NCBI GenBank assembly: GCA_902783535.1
Contig: CACZRJ010000075.1
Coordinates: 1 to 14,509 of the forward strand
Reading direction: 5' to 3'
DNA from: an uncultured Ruminococcus sp.
GTDB lineage: Bacteria; Bacillota; Clostridia; Oscillospirales; CAG-382
DNA length: 14,509 nucleotides
Position 1 is the stretch's first letter; the number at the start of each line of letters is the position of its first letter. The notes under the pieces were generated by a model. That model was not told the origin of the DNA, did no database searches, and saw only the letters and a program-made list of their open reading frames with translations. The position numbers were made by a program, and so were the translations under genes. Shown piece by piece: positions 1 through 6,201 of this stretch.

Positions 1-1701
1 AAGATCCACCAGAGCGCGCCGTCCTGTCTCTATTTGTGCCTTTACAAGGACGGCGAACACGCGAATCTGATCCTTTCCGTTTCCGCTTCCCGGCCGATGA
101 TCGCCGTGACGAAGGAAGCCGTCGCCCGGCCGAACGATCCGACGCCGCTCTGCATGCTTTTCCGGAAACATCTGCAGAACGGGCGGCTGCTCTCGGCGGA
201 ATGCCTGCCGAACGAACGGATCGTCTGCTTCAAGTTCGAAAGCGCGGACGAACTCGGGTTTCTGCACGAGAAACGGATCTACGCGGAGATGATGGGAAAA
301 TACTCCAACCTGATCCTTGCCGGAGAAAACGGCGCGATCCTCGCCGCGACCTCCACGGCGGACCTGACCGCGTCCGTCCGTCAGGTCATGCCAGGCATGC
401 CGTATATGCCTCCGCCCCCGCAGGACAAGATCAGCCTGACGGACATCGGAGAAGAGGAATTCCGTTCTTTTCTGGAAAAAGCGAACGAAAAAAGGATCGA
501 CCAGTTTCTCGTACAGACATTCTATTCGTTCTCGCCCGTCGTCGCGCGCGAACTGTCCTGCCTCGCCACGGGGAGGACGGATACGCCCGTCGGAGAGGCG
601 GACGCCGAAAAGCTCTGGAAGACGATTTCAAGTTTCAGAGAATCGATCCTCGCGGAACGGTTCTCGCCGAACGCCGTCTATGACGGCGAAGACGGTGTGG
701 AATTCTCCTTCATTCCGCTGACGCAGTACGACGGTCTGCGGAACGAGACATACGGTTCGCTGTCCGAACTTCAGCTGGCATATTTTGCAAGGAAGGAAGA
801 AGCCGTCAATCTCCGTTCCTACGCGTCGGACATTCTGAAAACCGTCCGCACTCTGCTCGCGCGGGAACAAAAGAAAGCCGTCCGGCTCAAAGAGGAAATG
901 GACGCGTGCGCCGAACGCGACGGCATACGGAAGTACGGCGATCTGCTGACCGCGAACCTGTACCTTCTTTCGTCGGGGTCCGCGTTCGCCGACGTGACCG
1001 ACTACGAGACGGGCGAGACCGTCCGGATCCCGATGGACGTCCGGCTGACGCCGGCGAAAAACGCGCAGACGTATTACAAAAAATACGCGAAAATGAAGCG
1101 CGCCGAGGAGGCGCTGGCGGTCCAGATCGAAGAAACGGACCGCAGGATCGGACATCTCGAAAGCATTCTGGACGAGGTGGACCGCGCCTCGGGCCTGTCC
1201 GATCTCGGAGAGATCCGGCGGGAGCTTGCCGAAACGGGCCTGACGAGAGGCGGCAGAGAAGCCGAGGAAAAGGCCGGAAAGAACAAGGGCGGAAAGGGAA
1301 AAGGCAGGAAGGAAACGCTCTCCCGTCCGCTGTCGTACAAGACGACGGACGGAATGACCGTCAGAGTCGGAAAGCACAATCTGCAGAACGACGCGCTGGA
1401 CGCGTCGGCGTCGAAAAACGATCTCTGGTTTCATATCAAAAAGTTCCACGGTTCGCACGTCATTCTGACCACGGACGGTGTCGAGCCGACGGACAGGGAC
1501 TATACCGAAGCGGCGATGCTCGCGGCCTATCACAGCGAGAAGCGCGGCAGCCGGAACGTCGAAGTCGACTACACCAGAGTCCGGAATCTGAAAAAACCGG
1601 CCGGCAGTCCGCCCGGATTCGTCACATACGAGACCTATTTCAGCGCGGTCGTGGACGCCGTCAACCCGTTTGAGGAGGAAAGGAAGGAAAACAATGGCTA
1701 A
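1..1701 (+). CDS. rqcH: RqcH / NFACT family ribosome quality-control protein (5'-partial)
   Basis: The reading frame is open from base 1, giving 566 visible residues and no start codon. By alignment to the family from memory, about 25 N-terminal residues are missing. RqcH (formerly fibronectin-binding protein A, FbpA) binds stalled 50S subunits and recruits Ala-tRNA to add C-terminal alanine tails to arrested nascent chains. Visible in order are the NFACT-N core (about 1-250, with RQVMPGMPYMPPPPQ near 127-141), two long charged helices expected to form the coiled-coil arm (about 260-320 and 365-410), a Lys/Gly-rich linker (about 416-441), and the NFACT-R domain (DUF814) with HNLQNDALDA from residue 459, NDLWFHIK and GSHVIL. 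The usual Asp-Arg pair of NFACT-N appears here as Glu72-Arg73. The stop overlaps the next start by 8 bases, so this is the visible head of a three-gene operon. Confidence 0.93.
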   Translation, partial: KIHQSAPSCLYLCLYKDGEHANLILSVSASRPMIAVTKEAVARPNDPTPLCMLFRKHLQNGRLLSAECLPNERIVCFKFESADELGFLHEKRIYAEMMGKYSNLILAGENGAILAATSTADLTASVRQVMPGMPYMPPPPQDKISLTDIGEEEFRSFLEKANEKRIDQFLVQTFYSFSPVVARELSCLATGRTDTPVGEADAEKLWKTISSFRESILAERFSPNAVYDGEDGVEFSFIPLTQYDGLRNETYGSLSELQLAYFARKEEAVNLRSYASDILKTVRTLLAREQKKAVRLKEEMDACAERDGIRKYGDLLTANLYLLSSGSAFADVTDYETGETVRIPMDVRLTPAKNAQTYYKKYAKMKRAEEALAVQIEETDRRIGHLESILDEVDRASGLSDLGEIRRELAETGLTRGGREAEEKAGKNKGGKGKGRKETLSRPLSYKTTDGMTVRVGKHNLQNDALDASASKNDLWFHIKKFHGSHVILTTDGVEPTDRDYTEAAMLAAYHSEKRGSRNVEVDYTRVRNLKKPAGSPPGFVTYETYFSAVVDAVNPFEEERKENNG

Positions 1702-2269
1702 GATTCAATGGAAGGGCGGGACACTATTGTCTCCGCTGCCCGCGGTCCTGATCACGTGCAGAGACCCCGAGACGGGGAAGGACAACGTTCTGACCATCGC
1801 GTGGACGGGCATTCTCGATTCCGTTCCGCCGAGGACATACATCTCCGTCCGTCCGGAACGGTATTCGTTCGAACTGATCCGGAAGAGCGGAGAATTCTGC
1901 ATCAACCTTCCGAATTCCCGTCTCGTACGCGCGGTCGACTTCTGCGGCGTGAAATCCGGGAAAGACATGGACAAGTTCCGCGCCGCCCGCCTGACGCCGG
2001 AGCCGTCCAAAACCGTTTCCTGCTGCTCGATCGCCGAATGCCCGGTGACGCTGGAATGCAAAGTTTTCGGCGAACAGGACCTGGGCAGCCATACGATGTT
2101 CCTCGCGGACGTTCTCGCAGTGACCGTCGACGAATCGATCATCGACGAAAAGGGCAGGATGGCCGTGGAGAAGGCCGGCCTCATGGCATACGCGCACGGA
2201 ACGTATTTTACGATGGGAAAGAAGATCGGCACGTTCGGCTTCTCCGTCAGAAAGAAAAAAAGATCATGA
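1694..2269 (+). CDS. Flavin reductase family protein (flavoredoxin-like, FMN-binding split barrel)
   Basis: The product is a 191-residue cytoplasmic flavoprotein of the flavin-reductase-like domain family. Members bind FMN and either reduce free flavin with NAD(P)H or act as small electron carriers. Family signatures are an N-terminal WKGGTLLSPLPAVLIT block (6-21), NVLTIAWTG (31-39), the ISVRPERYSF strand and loop (50-59), GEFCINLP (66-73), DFCGVKSGKDMDKF (82-95), LGSHTMFLADV (130-140) and KAGLMAYAHGTYF (160-172). I chose the ATG at 1694 because an upstream TTG (1670) would add eight residues that are only translated ribosome-binding sequence. AGGAGG lies at 1673-1678 and AGGAAGG at 1681-1687. 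The gene overlaps rqcH by 8 bases and rlmH by 4 (ATGA), indicating translational coupling. The physiological substrate cannot be read from the sequence. Cysteines at 69, 84, 110, 111, 116 and 122 are more numerous than structure requires but form no metal motif. Confidence 0.88.
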   Translation: MAKIQWKGGTLLSPLPAVLITCRDPETGKDNVLTIAWTGILDSVPPRTYISVRPERYSFELIRKSGEFCINLPNSRLVRAVDFCGVKSGKDMDKFRAARLTPEPSKTVSCCSIAECPVTLECKVFGEQDLGSHTMFLADVLAVTVDESIIDEKGRMAVEKAGLMAYAHGTYFTMGKKIGTFGFSVRKKKRS

Positions 2270-2742
2270 CGGAGATCCTTCTGATCCATGTCGGCGATTT
2301 CCGCGAATCCTACTACAGGGAGGCGGAGTCGGAATTCCTGAAGCGGCTGCGCGGCTACTGCCGGTTCCGGACGGTCTGCGTTCCGGAAGAGCGCATTCCG
2401 GACGAAGCCAGCCCGTCCGCGGTTTCCGTCGCGCTGAAGAAGGAGGCTGAGAAGATCCGTTCGCAGACCCCCCAGCGTTCCGTGACGTGCGCGCTCTGCG
2501 TGGAGGGAAAGCAGATGACATCGGAACAGTTCGCTTCCTGGATGGAAAAAAGCATTCCCGAAGGAACGCTCTGTTTCATCATCGGAAGCAGTCACGGGCT
2601 GGATCCGGAGCTGAAGAAAGAATGCCACGTGCGCCTGTCGATGTCCCAGATGACTTTCCCGCATCGTATGGCCAGGCTGCTGCTCGAAGAGCAGATCTAC
2701 CGCGGATTCACGATCCTTGCGGGCAAAACATATCATAAATGA
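2266..2742 (+). CDS. rlmH: 23S rRNA (pseudouridine1915-N3)-methyltransferase RlmH
   Basis: This is a 158-residue SPOUT-class methyltransferase, the usual RlmH length (about 155-160). The family methylates N3 of pseudouridine 1915 in helix 69 of 23S rRNA on assembled 70S ribosomes, using S-adenosylmethionine bound in a C-terminal trefoil knot. Visible landmarks are the N-terminal strand EILLIHVGD (3-11), ALCVEGKQMTSEQFA (76-90), the knot loop FIIGSSHGL (104-112), LSMSQMTFPHRMARLLLEEQIYR (divided here as LSMSQMTFPH at 124-133 and RMARLLLEEQIYR at 134-146), and the C-terminal YHK (156-158) that helps form the active site. The knot loop reads IGSSHG where many members have IGG(A/S)xG. The start ATG overlaps the upstream stop in an ATGA, so translation is coupled to the flavoprotein gene. 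A strong terminator follows immediately. Confidence 0.94.
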   Translation: MTEILLIHVGDFRESYYREAESEFLKRLRGYCRFRTVCVPEERIPDEASPSAVSVALKKEAEKIRSQTPQRSVTCALCVEGKQMTSEQFASWMEKSIPEGTLCFIIGSSHGLDPELKKECHVRLSMSQMTFPHRMARLLLEEQIYRGFTILAGKTYHK

Positions 2743-2743
2743 G

Positions 2744-2780
2744 AACATCCCGCGCAGATATGATCTGCGCGGGATGTTTT
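2744..2780 (+). terminator. Rho-independent terminator of the rqcH-rlmH operon
   Basis: Bases 2744-2759 pair perfectly with 2763-2778 (16 bp, 3-base loop ATG), and a short T run follows (2777-2780, then C and T). It starts two bases after the rlmH stop. It also lies 24 bases beyond the end of the convergent lipoprotein gene. On that strand the hairpin would be followed by a poor U tract, so it probably works mainly for the + strand operon and only weakly in reverse. Confidence 0.9.
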
Positions 2781-2803
2781 CTGACGGGGAAATATGTGCT
2801 TTT

Positions 2804-4381
2804 CTATTTGTCCGCGAGGGACTTGAAGTAGCTGATCGTGTCCTGCATCGCGTTCTTCGCGGTGCTTTCGCGGGACTGGTAGTTGGAAGCGAACGTTCCG
2901 ATCGGCTGGCTCGCCATCGTATGGAGCAGTTCGTCCAGTCCGCCCCACGCGTAGATCATGCCGACGTCGCATCCGCGGCCGGGAAGGATGTAGTTTTCGA
3001 TCATGTCGACGGTGTCGTCGTCGCGGACTTTCATGTATTCCAGGCACTGTTTCAGATATGCCGGAGCGACGAGGTTCGCGGACGCCGCGCCCATGACGTT
3101 CAGGAAGTCGGCGATCATCGGGAGATCCTTATCGTCAACGGAGATCGGGACGGCGAAGCAGGTCGAAGTCCACGGGTTCACGAGGGAATAGTATCCGTCC
3201 TGGTTTTTGTCCCCCTTCGGGATCGGGACCATGCCGAACGCGTCTTCCATTTCGCCGAGCTCGATCGGGGTCGCCATGCTGCCGTTATAGAAGAGCGAGT
3301 TGCCGGCGATGAAATTGTCTTTGAGAAGGACGGACGGCCACTGAACGACGCCGAAATAGTCGTTGGCGGAAACGTAGTGCGCCTTGTCCTGAACGAGCGA
3401 CTGCATCTGCTCCATGACGGTCGAGCTGCGCTCATTGTACATGGTCAGTTCCGGATATCCGTCCGCGGTGTCGGTCGTGGCGATCTTGGAACCGGAACCG
3501 TAGAACAGGCTCCACATGTCGTCCAGCTGTCCGCCCCATCCGTAGACGTCTTCGTATGTGATCTGACCGTCCATGTTCTTGTCTTCGCTCAGTTCTTTCG
3601 TCATCGCGAGAACGACGTCGATCGTCCAGGTGCCGTTGCGGACCAGGTCATAGGGAAGTCCGCCGTATTTGTCGACCAGGTTGTTGCGCTCGTAGAGGGA
3701 TTTGTTGAAAGTCAGCGCAGCGGTGCTGGACTTGTTGATCGTGCCGATGTCGCCGATGGTGAAATACAGCTGACCGCCGATGGTGTTTTCCTTGTTGAAC
3801 ACGTGGTCCCACCAGGGCGCGTTCAGGTCGAGGTCGTCCATGCTGTTCAGGTCGATGAACTGGCCTTCCTGCGCCAGCGTCGCGCCGTCGTAGAGACACG
3901 GGATGACGATCTGGTATTCCGCGGTGAAAGAAAGGTTGTCGTTGCGGATGCGGGTCGTCATGTCGCCGTTCGGACGTCTCTTTTCGTAGACGAAGAGCTC
4001 GCTGACCTTGACGTCCAGCTTGCTTTCGACGAAGTCGACGCGGTCGCCCTGTGCTTTGTTGATGACTTCCGGCAGCGGCTCGGAGCTGGCGGTTTCGGAT
4101 TTGTAGTCGTTGTAGGTGATCTCGGAGTTGTAGGTCGGGTTCACGCCGCACGCGAGGAAGGTGATCTCCGTCGCGTTGTAGGTCCTTCCGCTGTCCGGCG
4201 CGGCGTAGTTCCCGTCACTGTCGCGGTAGGGATCAGCCGGTTTGTCGTCGCTGCTTTCGACCGGAGCGGCCGATTCCGGGGCGGACGACTCCTGCGCCGG
4301 CGTCTGCGTGCAGGCGGCCGCGACGGCCATGCAGAGCATCAGCAGTCCGAGGAGGAGCGCGATGCGTTTTTTTCCATTCAT
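2804..4381 (-). CDS. Orphan extracellular solute-binding lipoprotein SBP1 (ABC sugar-binding type)
   Basis: The 525-residue product starts at the ATG complementary to 4379-4381. An AGGAG (complement of 4390-4394) lies 8 bases upstream, and Lys-Lys-Arg plus a hydrophobic core give a lipoprotein signal. The likely lipidated Cys is C24 (VAAAC; an Ala at -3 is less usual). A Ser/Glu/Pro-rich tether (about 25-66) follows. The mature part resembles family-1 (CUT1-type) solute-binding proteins: TFNKSLYE (224-231), GTWTID (250-255), LFYNGSMATP and AFGMVPIPKGDKNQDGYY. A canonical calcium-type loop DKNMDGQITYED occupies 267-278. The ligand is most likely an oligosaccharide by family resemblance, but nothing in the sequence identifies it. 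No permease or ATPase gene is nearby, and the gene stands alone between opposite-strand operons with its own promoter. It is clearly paralogous to the lipoprotein at 8895-10385. Confidence 0.88.
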   Translation of the reverse strand: MNGKKRIALLLGLLMLCMAVAAACTQTPAQESSAPESAAPVESSDDKPADPYRDSDGNYAAPDSGRTYNATEITFLACGVNPTYNSEITYNDYKSETASSEPLPEVINKAQGDRVDFVESKLDVKVSELFVYEKRRPNGDMTTRIRNDNLSFTAEYQIVIPCLYDGATLAQEGQFIDLNSMDDLDLNAPWWDHVFNKENTIGGQLYFTIGDIGTINKSSTAALTFNKSLYERNNLVDKYGGLPYDLVRNGTWTIDVVLAMTKELSEDKNMDGQITYEDVYGWGGQLDDMWSLFYGSGSKIATTDTADGYPELTMYNERSSTVMEQMQSLVQDKAHYVSANDYFGVVQWPSVLLKDNFIAGNSLFYNGSMATPIELGEMEDAFGMVPIPKGDKNQDGYYSLVNPWTSTCFAVPISVDDKDLPMIADFLNVMGAASANLVAPAYLKQCLEYMKVRDDDTVDMIENYILPGRGCDVGMIYAWGGLDELLHTMASQPIGTFASNYQSRESTAKNAMQDTISYFKSLADK

Positions 4382-4426
4382 TTTTTGATCTCCTTTTCTG
4401 GCACATTGTCTCATTTTCCGTTCCTC

Positions 4427-4455
4427 ATTATGCCACAAACATTTTTAAAATGCAA
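4427..4455 (-). promoter_or_regulatory. Sigma-A-type promoter of SBP1
   Basis: On the minus strand, TTGCAT (complement of 4450-4455) is followed after exactly 17 bases by CATAAT (complement of 4427-4432). A TG lies in the extended -10 position (TGG before CATAAT). Transcription would start near 4420, giving a leader of about 40 bases that carries the ribosome-binding site. The boxes are read directly; promoter activity is inferred. Confidence 0.72.
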
Positions 4456-4620
4456 CTCATTTCGCGCAACTCGGGGAGAAAACGCCGGATTGCCGCGGAA
4501 AAACCGCTCTCCCGGCGCGGCACGCATTTTCGCCGCGGTCCTGCGTTTGCCGCCGTGTCCGGGGTGGCAATGAAGACGATCCGGTTCCGGGGCGAAAACC
4601 AACAAATTGTGTAAAATCGC
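4456..4620. other. Non-coding divergent intergenic region with a possible hairpin
   Basis: This is the part of the 304-base gap between SBP1 and the CAT/E2-fold gene that is not accounted for by the two promoters. No convincing gene is present. One notable structure is a nested inverted repeat: CGCCGG (4483-4488) pairs with CCGGCG (4512-4517), enclosing GCGG (4495-4498), loop AAAAA and CCGC (4504-4507). It has no T tract, so it is not a typical terminator. It could be an operator or simply a product of high GC content. Confidence 0.4.
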
Positions 4621-4649
4621 TTGCACATCGCTAAATCGTGTGGTAAAAT
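4621..4649 (+). promoter_or_regulatory. Extended -10 sigma-A promoter of the CAT/E2-like gene and nrdR
   Basis: TTGCAC (4621-4626), a 17-base spacer and TAAAAT (4644-4649), with TG at 4641-4642 making a TGn extended -10. The predicted start near 4656 gives a leader of about 30 bases. The GGAG at 4676-4679 sits 6 bases before the ATG at 4686. Confidence 0.78.
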
Positions 4650-4685
4650 ACGACAGATCATATATTCGAGGATTTGGAGACTGAC

Positions 4686-5651
4686 ATGCCTGACCAGAAC
4701 AAAGAGAAACTTCATACGGATACGGAAGAAACCGCCGCCGCGGAGGGAACCGTCAAGGAAGACGCCAAAACGTTGAAAAAGGCGGAAAAGACGAAAAAGA
4801 AAAAGAGCAGACGCGAGGGGCGCAGAGTCCGTTCGCTTTCGCCGATGAGCTATGTCGCGGTCTATATCATGAAGGACCGGAACGACGCGACGAACTACTA
4901 CGCCGATCGAATCGAAATCAGTCATACGGAAGAGTACATCCGTCAGAAAAAGGAAGAGGGAAAACCGGGTTTCAACCTGATGTACGTCATTCTCGCCGCG
5001 TACGTGCGGACGCTCGCGACGCATCCCGAAGCGAACCGCTTCATCCGCGGCCAGAAGATCTACGCGCGCAACTGCATCGAGGTCATGCTGACGATCAAGC
5101 TCGAAATGAAACGGAACGCTCCCGATACCGTTCTGAAGGTGATCTTCCCGCCGGACGCGACAGCGGACGACATCTACAGGATCATGAACGAGACGATCGA
5201 GACGGCCAGAAGCGGGCAGACCAGCTTCGACGGACTCGCGAAGGCGATCAACATCATTCCCGGCGTGCTGCTGCGCGGCACGGTCGGCCTTCTGAAGTTC
5301 CTGGACTATTTCGGCCTGCTTCCGCGCAAGCTGACGAAACTGTCGCCGTTCCACGGCTCCCTCGCGATCACGTCCATGGGATCGCTCAGGATCCGGCCGA
5401 TCTATCATCATCTGTACAACTTCGGAAACATTCCCGCGTTCATCGCCTTCGGCACCAGCTATACCGAACTCGAGCCGCAGTCGGACGGTTCGACGGCAAA
5501 ACACAAATACGTTGATTTGAAATTCTGTCTGGACGAGCGGATCATGGACGGATACGGATACGCGTCCGTTCTCCATTGCCTGAAGCACCTGCTTCAGAAT
5601 CCGTTCGCGCTGGACGAGAAACCGAAAGAGATCATCGAAGACATTCCGTGA
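4686..5651 (+). CDS. Stand-alone CAT/E2-fold acyltransferase-like protein with altered active-site motif
   Basis: The product has 321 residues. Residues 1-50 are a highly charged, low-complexity, Lys/Glu-rich tail. Residues about 50-310 resemble the catalytic domain of 2-oxoacid dehydrogenase E2 acyltransferases (chloramphenicol-acetyltransferase fold): SPMSYVAVYIMKDRNDATNY (52-71), LMYVILAAYVRTLATHPEANRF (split as LMYVILAAYV 98-107 and RTLATHPEANRF 108-119), GSLAITSMGSL (224-234) and IPAFIAFGTS (249-258). The C-terminal signature DHRxxDG appears as D283-E-R-I-M-D-G289, so the catalytic His is replaced by Glu284. There is no lipoyl or peripheral-subunit-binding domain and no E1 or E3 gene nearby, so a pyruvate-dehydrogenase role is unlikely. 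The ATG at 4686 is preferred over TTG 4674 because GGAG lies just upstream. It is the first gene of a probable operon with nrdR (26-base gap). The function is unknown; a non-catalytic or different acyl-transfer role is possible. Confidence 0.78.
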   Translation: MPDQNKEKLHTDTEETAAAEGTVKEDAKTLKKAEKTKKKKSRREGRRVRSLSPMSYVAVYIMKDRNDATNYYADRIEISHTEEYIRQKKEEGKPGFNLMYVILAAYVRTLATHPEANRFIRGQKIYARNCIEVMLTIKLEMKRNAPDTVLKVIFPPDATADDIYRIMNETIETARSGQTSFDGLAKAINIIPGVLLRGTVGLLKFLDYFGLLPRKLTKLSPFHGSLAITSMGSLRIRPIYHHLYNFGNIPAFIAFGTSYTELEPQSDGSTAKHKYVDLKFCLDERIMDGYGYASVLHCLKHLLQNPFALDEKPKEIIEDIP

Positions 5652-5677
5652 TCAACCTGAAAGAGAGGATTTGACGT

Positions 5678-6130
5678 ATGAGATGCCCAAACTGCTCATT
5701 CATTGAAGACAAAGTCGTGGATTCCCGCCCGTCGCAGGACGGAACGAAGATCAAACGCCGCCGCGAGTGTCTGCAGTGCGGCAGACGGTTCACGACCTAC
5801 GAGACCATCGAGACGACGCCGCTTCTCGTGATCAAGAAAGACAACGCGCGCGAGCCGTATGACCGCGAGAAGGTCCTGAAAAGCATCATTCACGCCTGCG
5901 ACAAGCGGACGGTGTCCATGACGGAAATGGAAAACATCGTTTCCGAGATCGAAGCGAGCCTTCAGAATTCTCTCCGGAACGAGGTCAAGACCTCCGACAT
6001 CGGGGAACTCGTCATGCAGCACCTGAAGAAGATCGACAAGGTCGCCTATGTCCGCTTTGCGTCGGTTTACTGGCAGTTCAACAACATCGACGAACTGATG
6101 GACGAATTGAAGAACCTGCAGAACGAATGA
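5678..6130 (+). CDS. nrdR: Transcriptional repressor NrdR
   Basis: The 150-residue protein has the exact NrdR architecture. An N-terminal zinc ribbon carries Cys3, Cys6, Cys31 and Cys34 (MRCPNC and CLQCGRRF), and an ATP-cone domain (about 49-139) includes VIKKDNAREPYDREKVLKS and AYVRFASVYWQF. NrdR senses ATP/dATP through the cone and represses ribonucleotide reductase genes by binding paired NrdR boxes. No reductase gene or obvious NrdR box is in this window, so its targets lie elsewhere. AGAGAGG at 5662-5668 precedes the ATG by 9 bases. It probably shares the promoter of the CAT/E2-fold gene, and transcription ends at the shared hairpin at 6156-6189. Confidence 0.97.
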   Translation: MRCPNCSFIEDKVVDSRPSQDGTKIKRRRECLQCGRRFTTYETIETTPLLVIKKDNAREPYDREKVLKSIIHACDKRTVSMTEMENIVSEIEASLQNSLRNEVKTSDIGELVMQHLKKIDKVAYVRFASVYWQFNNIDELMDELKNLQNE

Positions 6131-6155
6131 TGATCCCCGCGAACTGAAACATGCG

Positions 6156-6190
6156 AAAAGCCGGAGCTCCGATCGGAGTTCCGGCTTTTT
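6156..6190. terminator. Bidirectional terminator between nrdR and ftsK
   Basis: Bases 6156-6170 pair with 6175-6189 around a 4-base loop (GATC): 15 pairs including one G-U. The stem ends in AAAA on the left and TTTTT on the right, so each strand's transcript finishes the hairpin in a U run. It lies 25 bases after the nrdR stop and 12 bases beyond the ftsK stop on the other strand. Confidence 0.92.
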
Positions 6191-6201
6191 CAGCGGACAC
6201 G

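Noticed and set aside
1694..2269. TTG at 1670 as the start of the flavin-reductase-like gene
   Set aside because: It would translate the AGGAGG region itself, adding MRRKGRKT before a sequence that begins at the family's usual MAKIQW-like start.
4483..4517. Nested GC-rich inverted repeat as a terminator or riboswitch
   Set aside because: There is no T run, no conserved riboswitch sequence that I recognise, and it lies upstream of both promoters' transcripts. It is recorded only as a possible structure.
2717..4573. A 618-codon + strand open frame antisense to SBP1
   Set aside because: Same codon-bias artefact. The minus strand has a signal peptide, promoter, ribosome site and clear family motifs; the + frame has none of these and overlaps the rlmH end and its terminator.
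4570..4614. Possible 14-residue leader peptide upstream of the CAT/E2-fold gene
   Set aside because: It ends before the predicted promoter (4621-4649), so it would not be on that transcript, and no attenuator hairpin follows.
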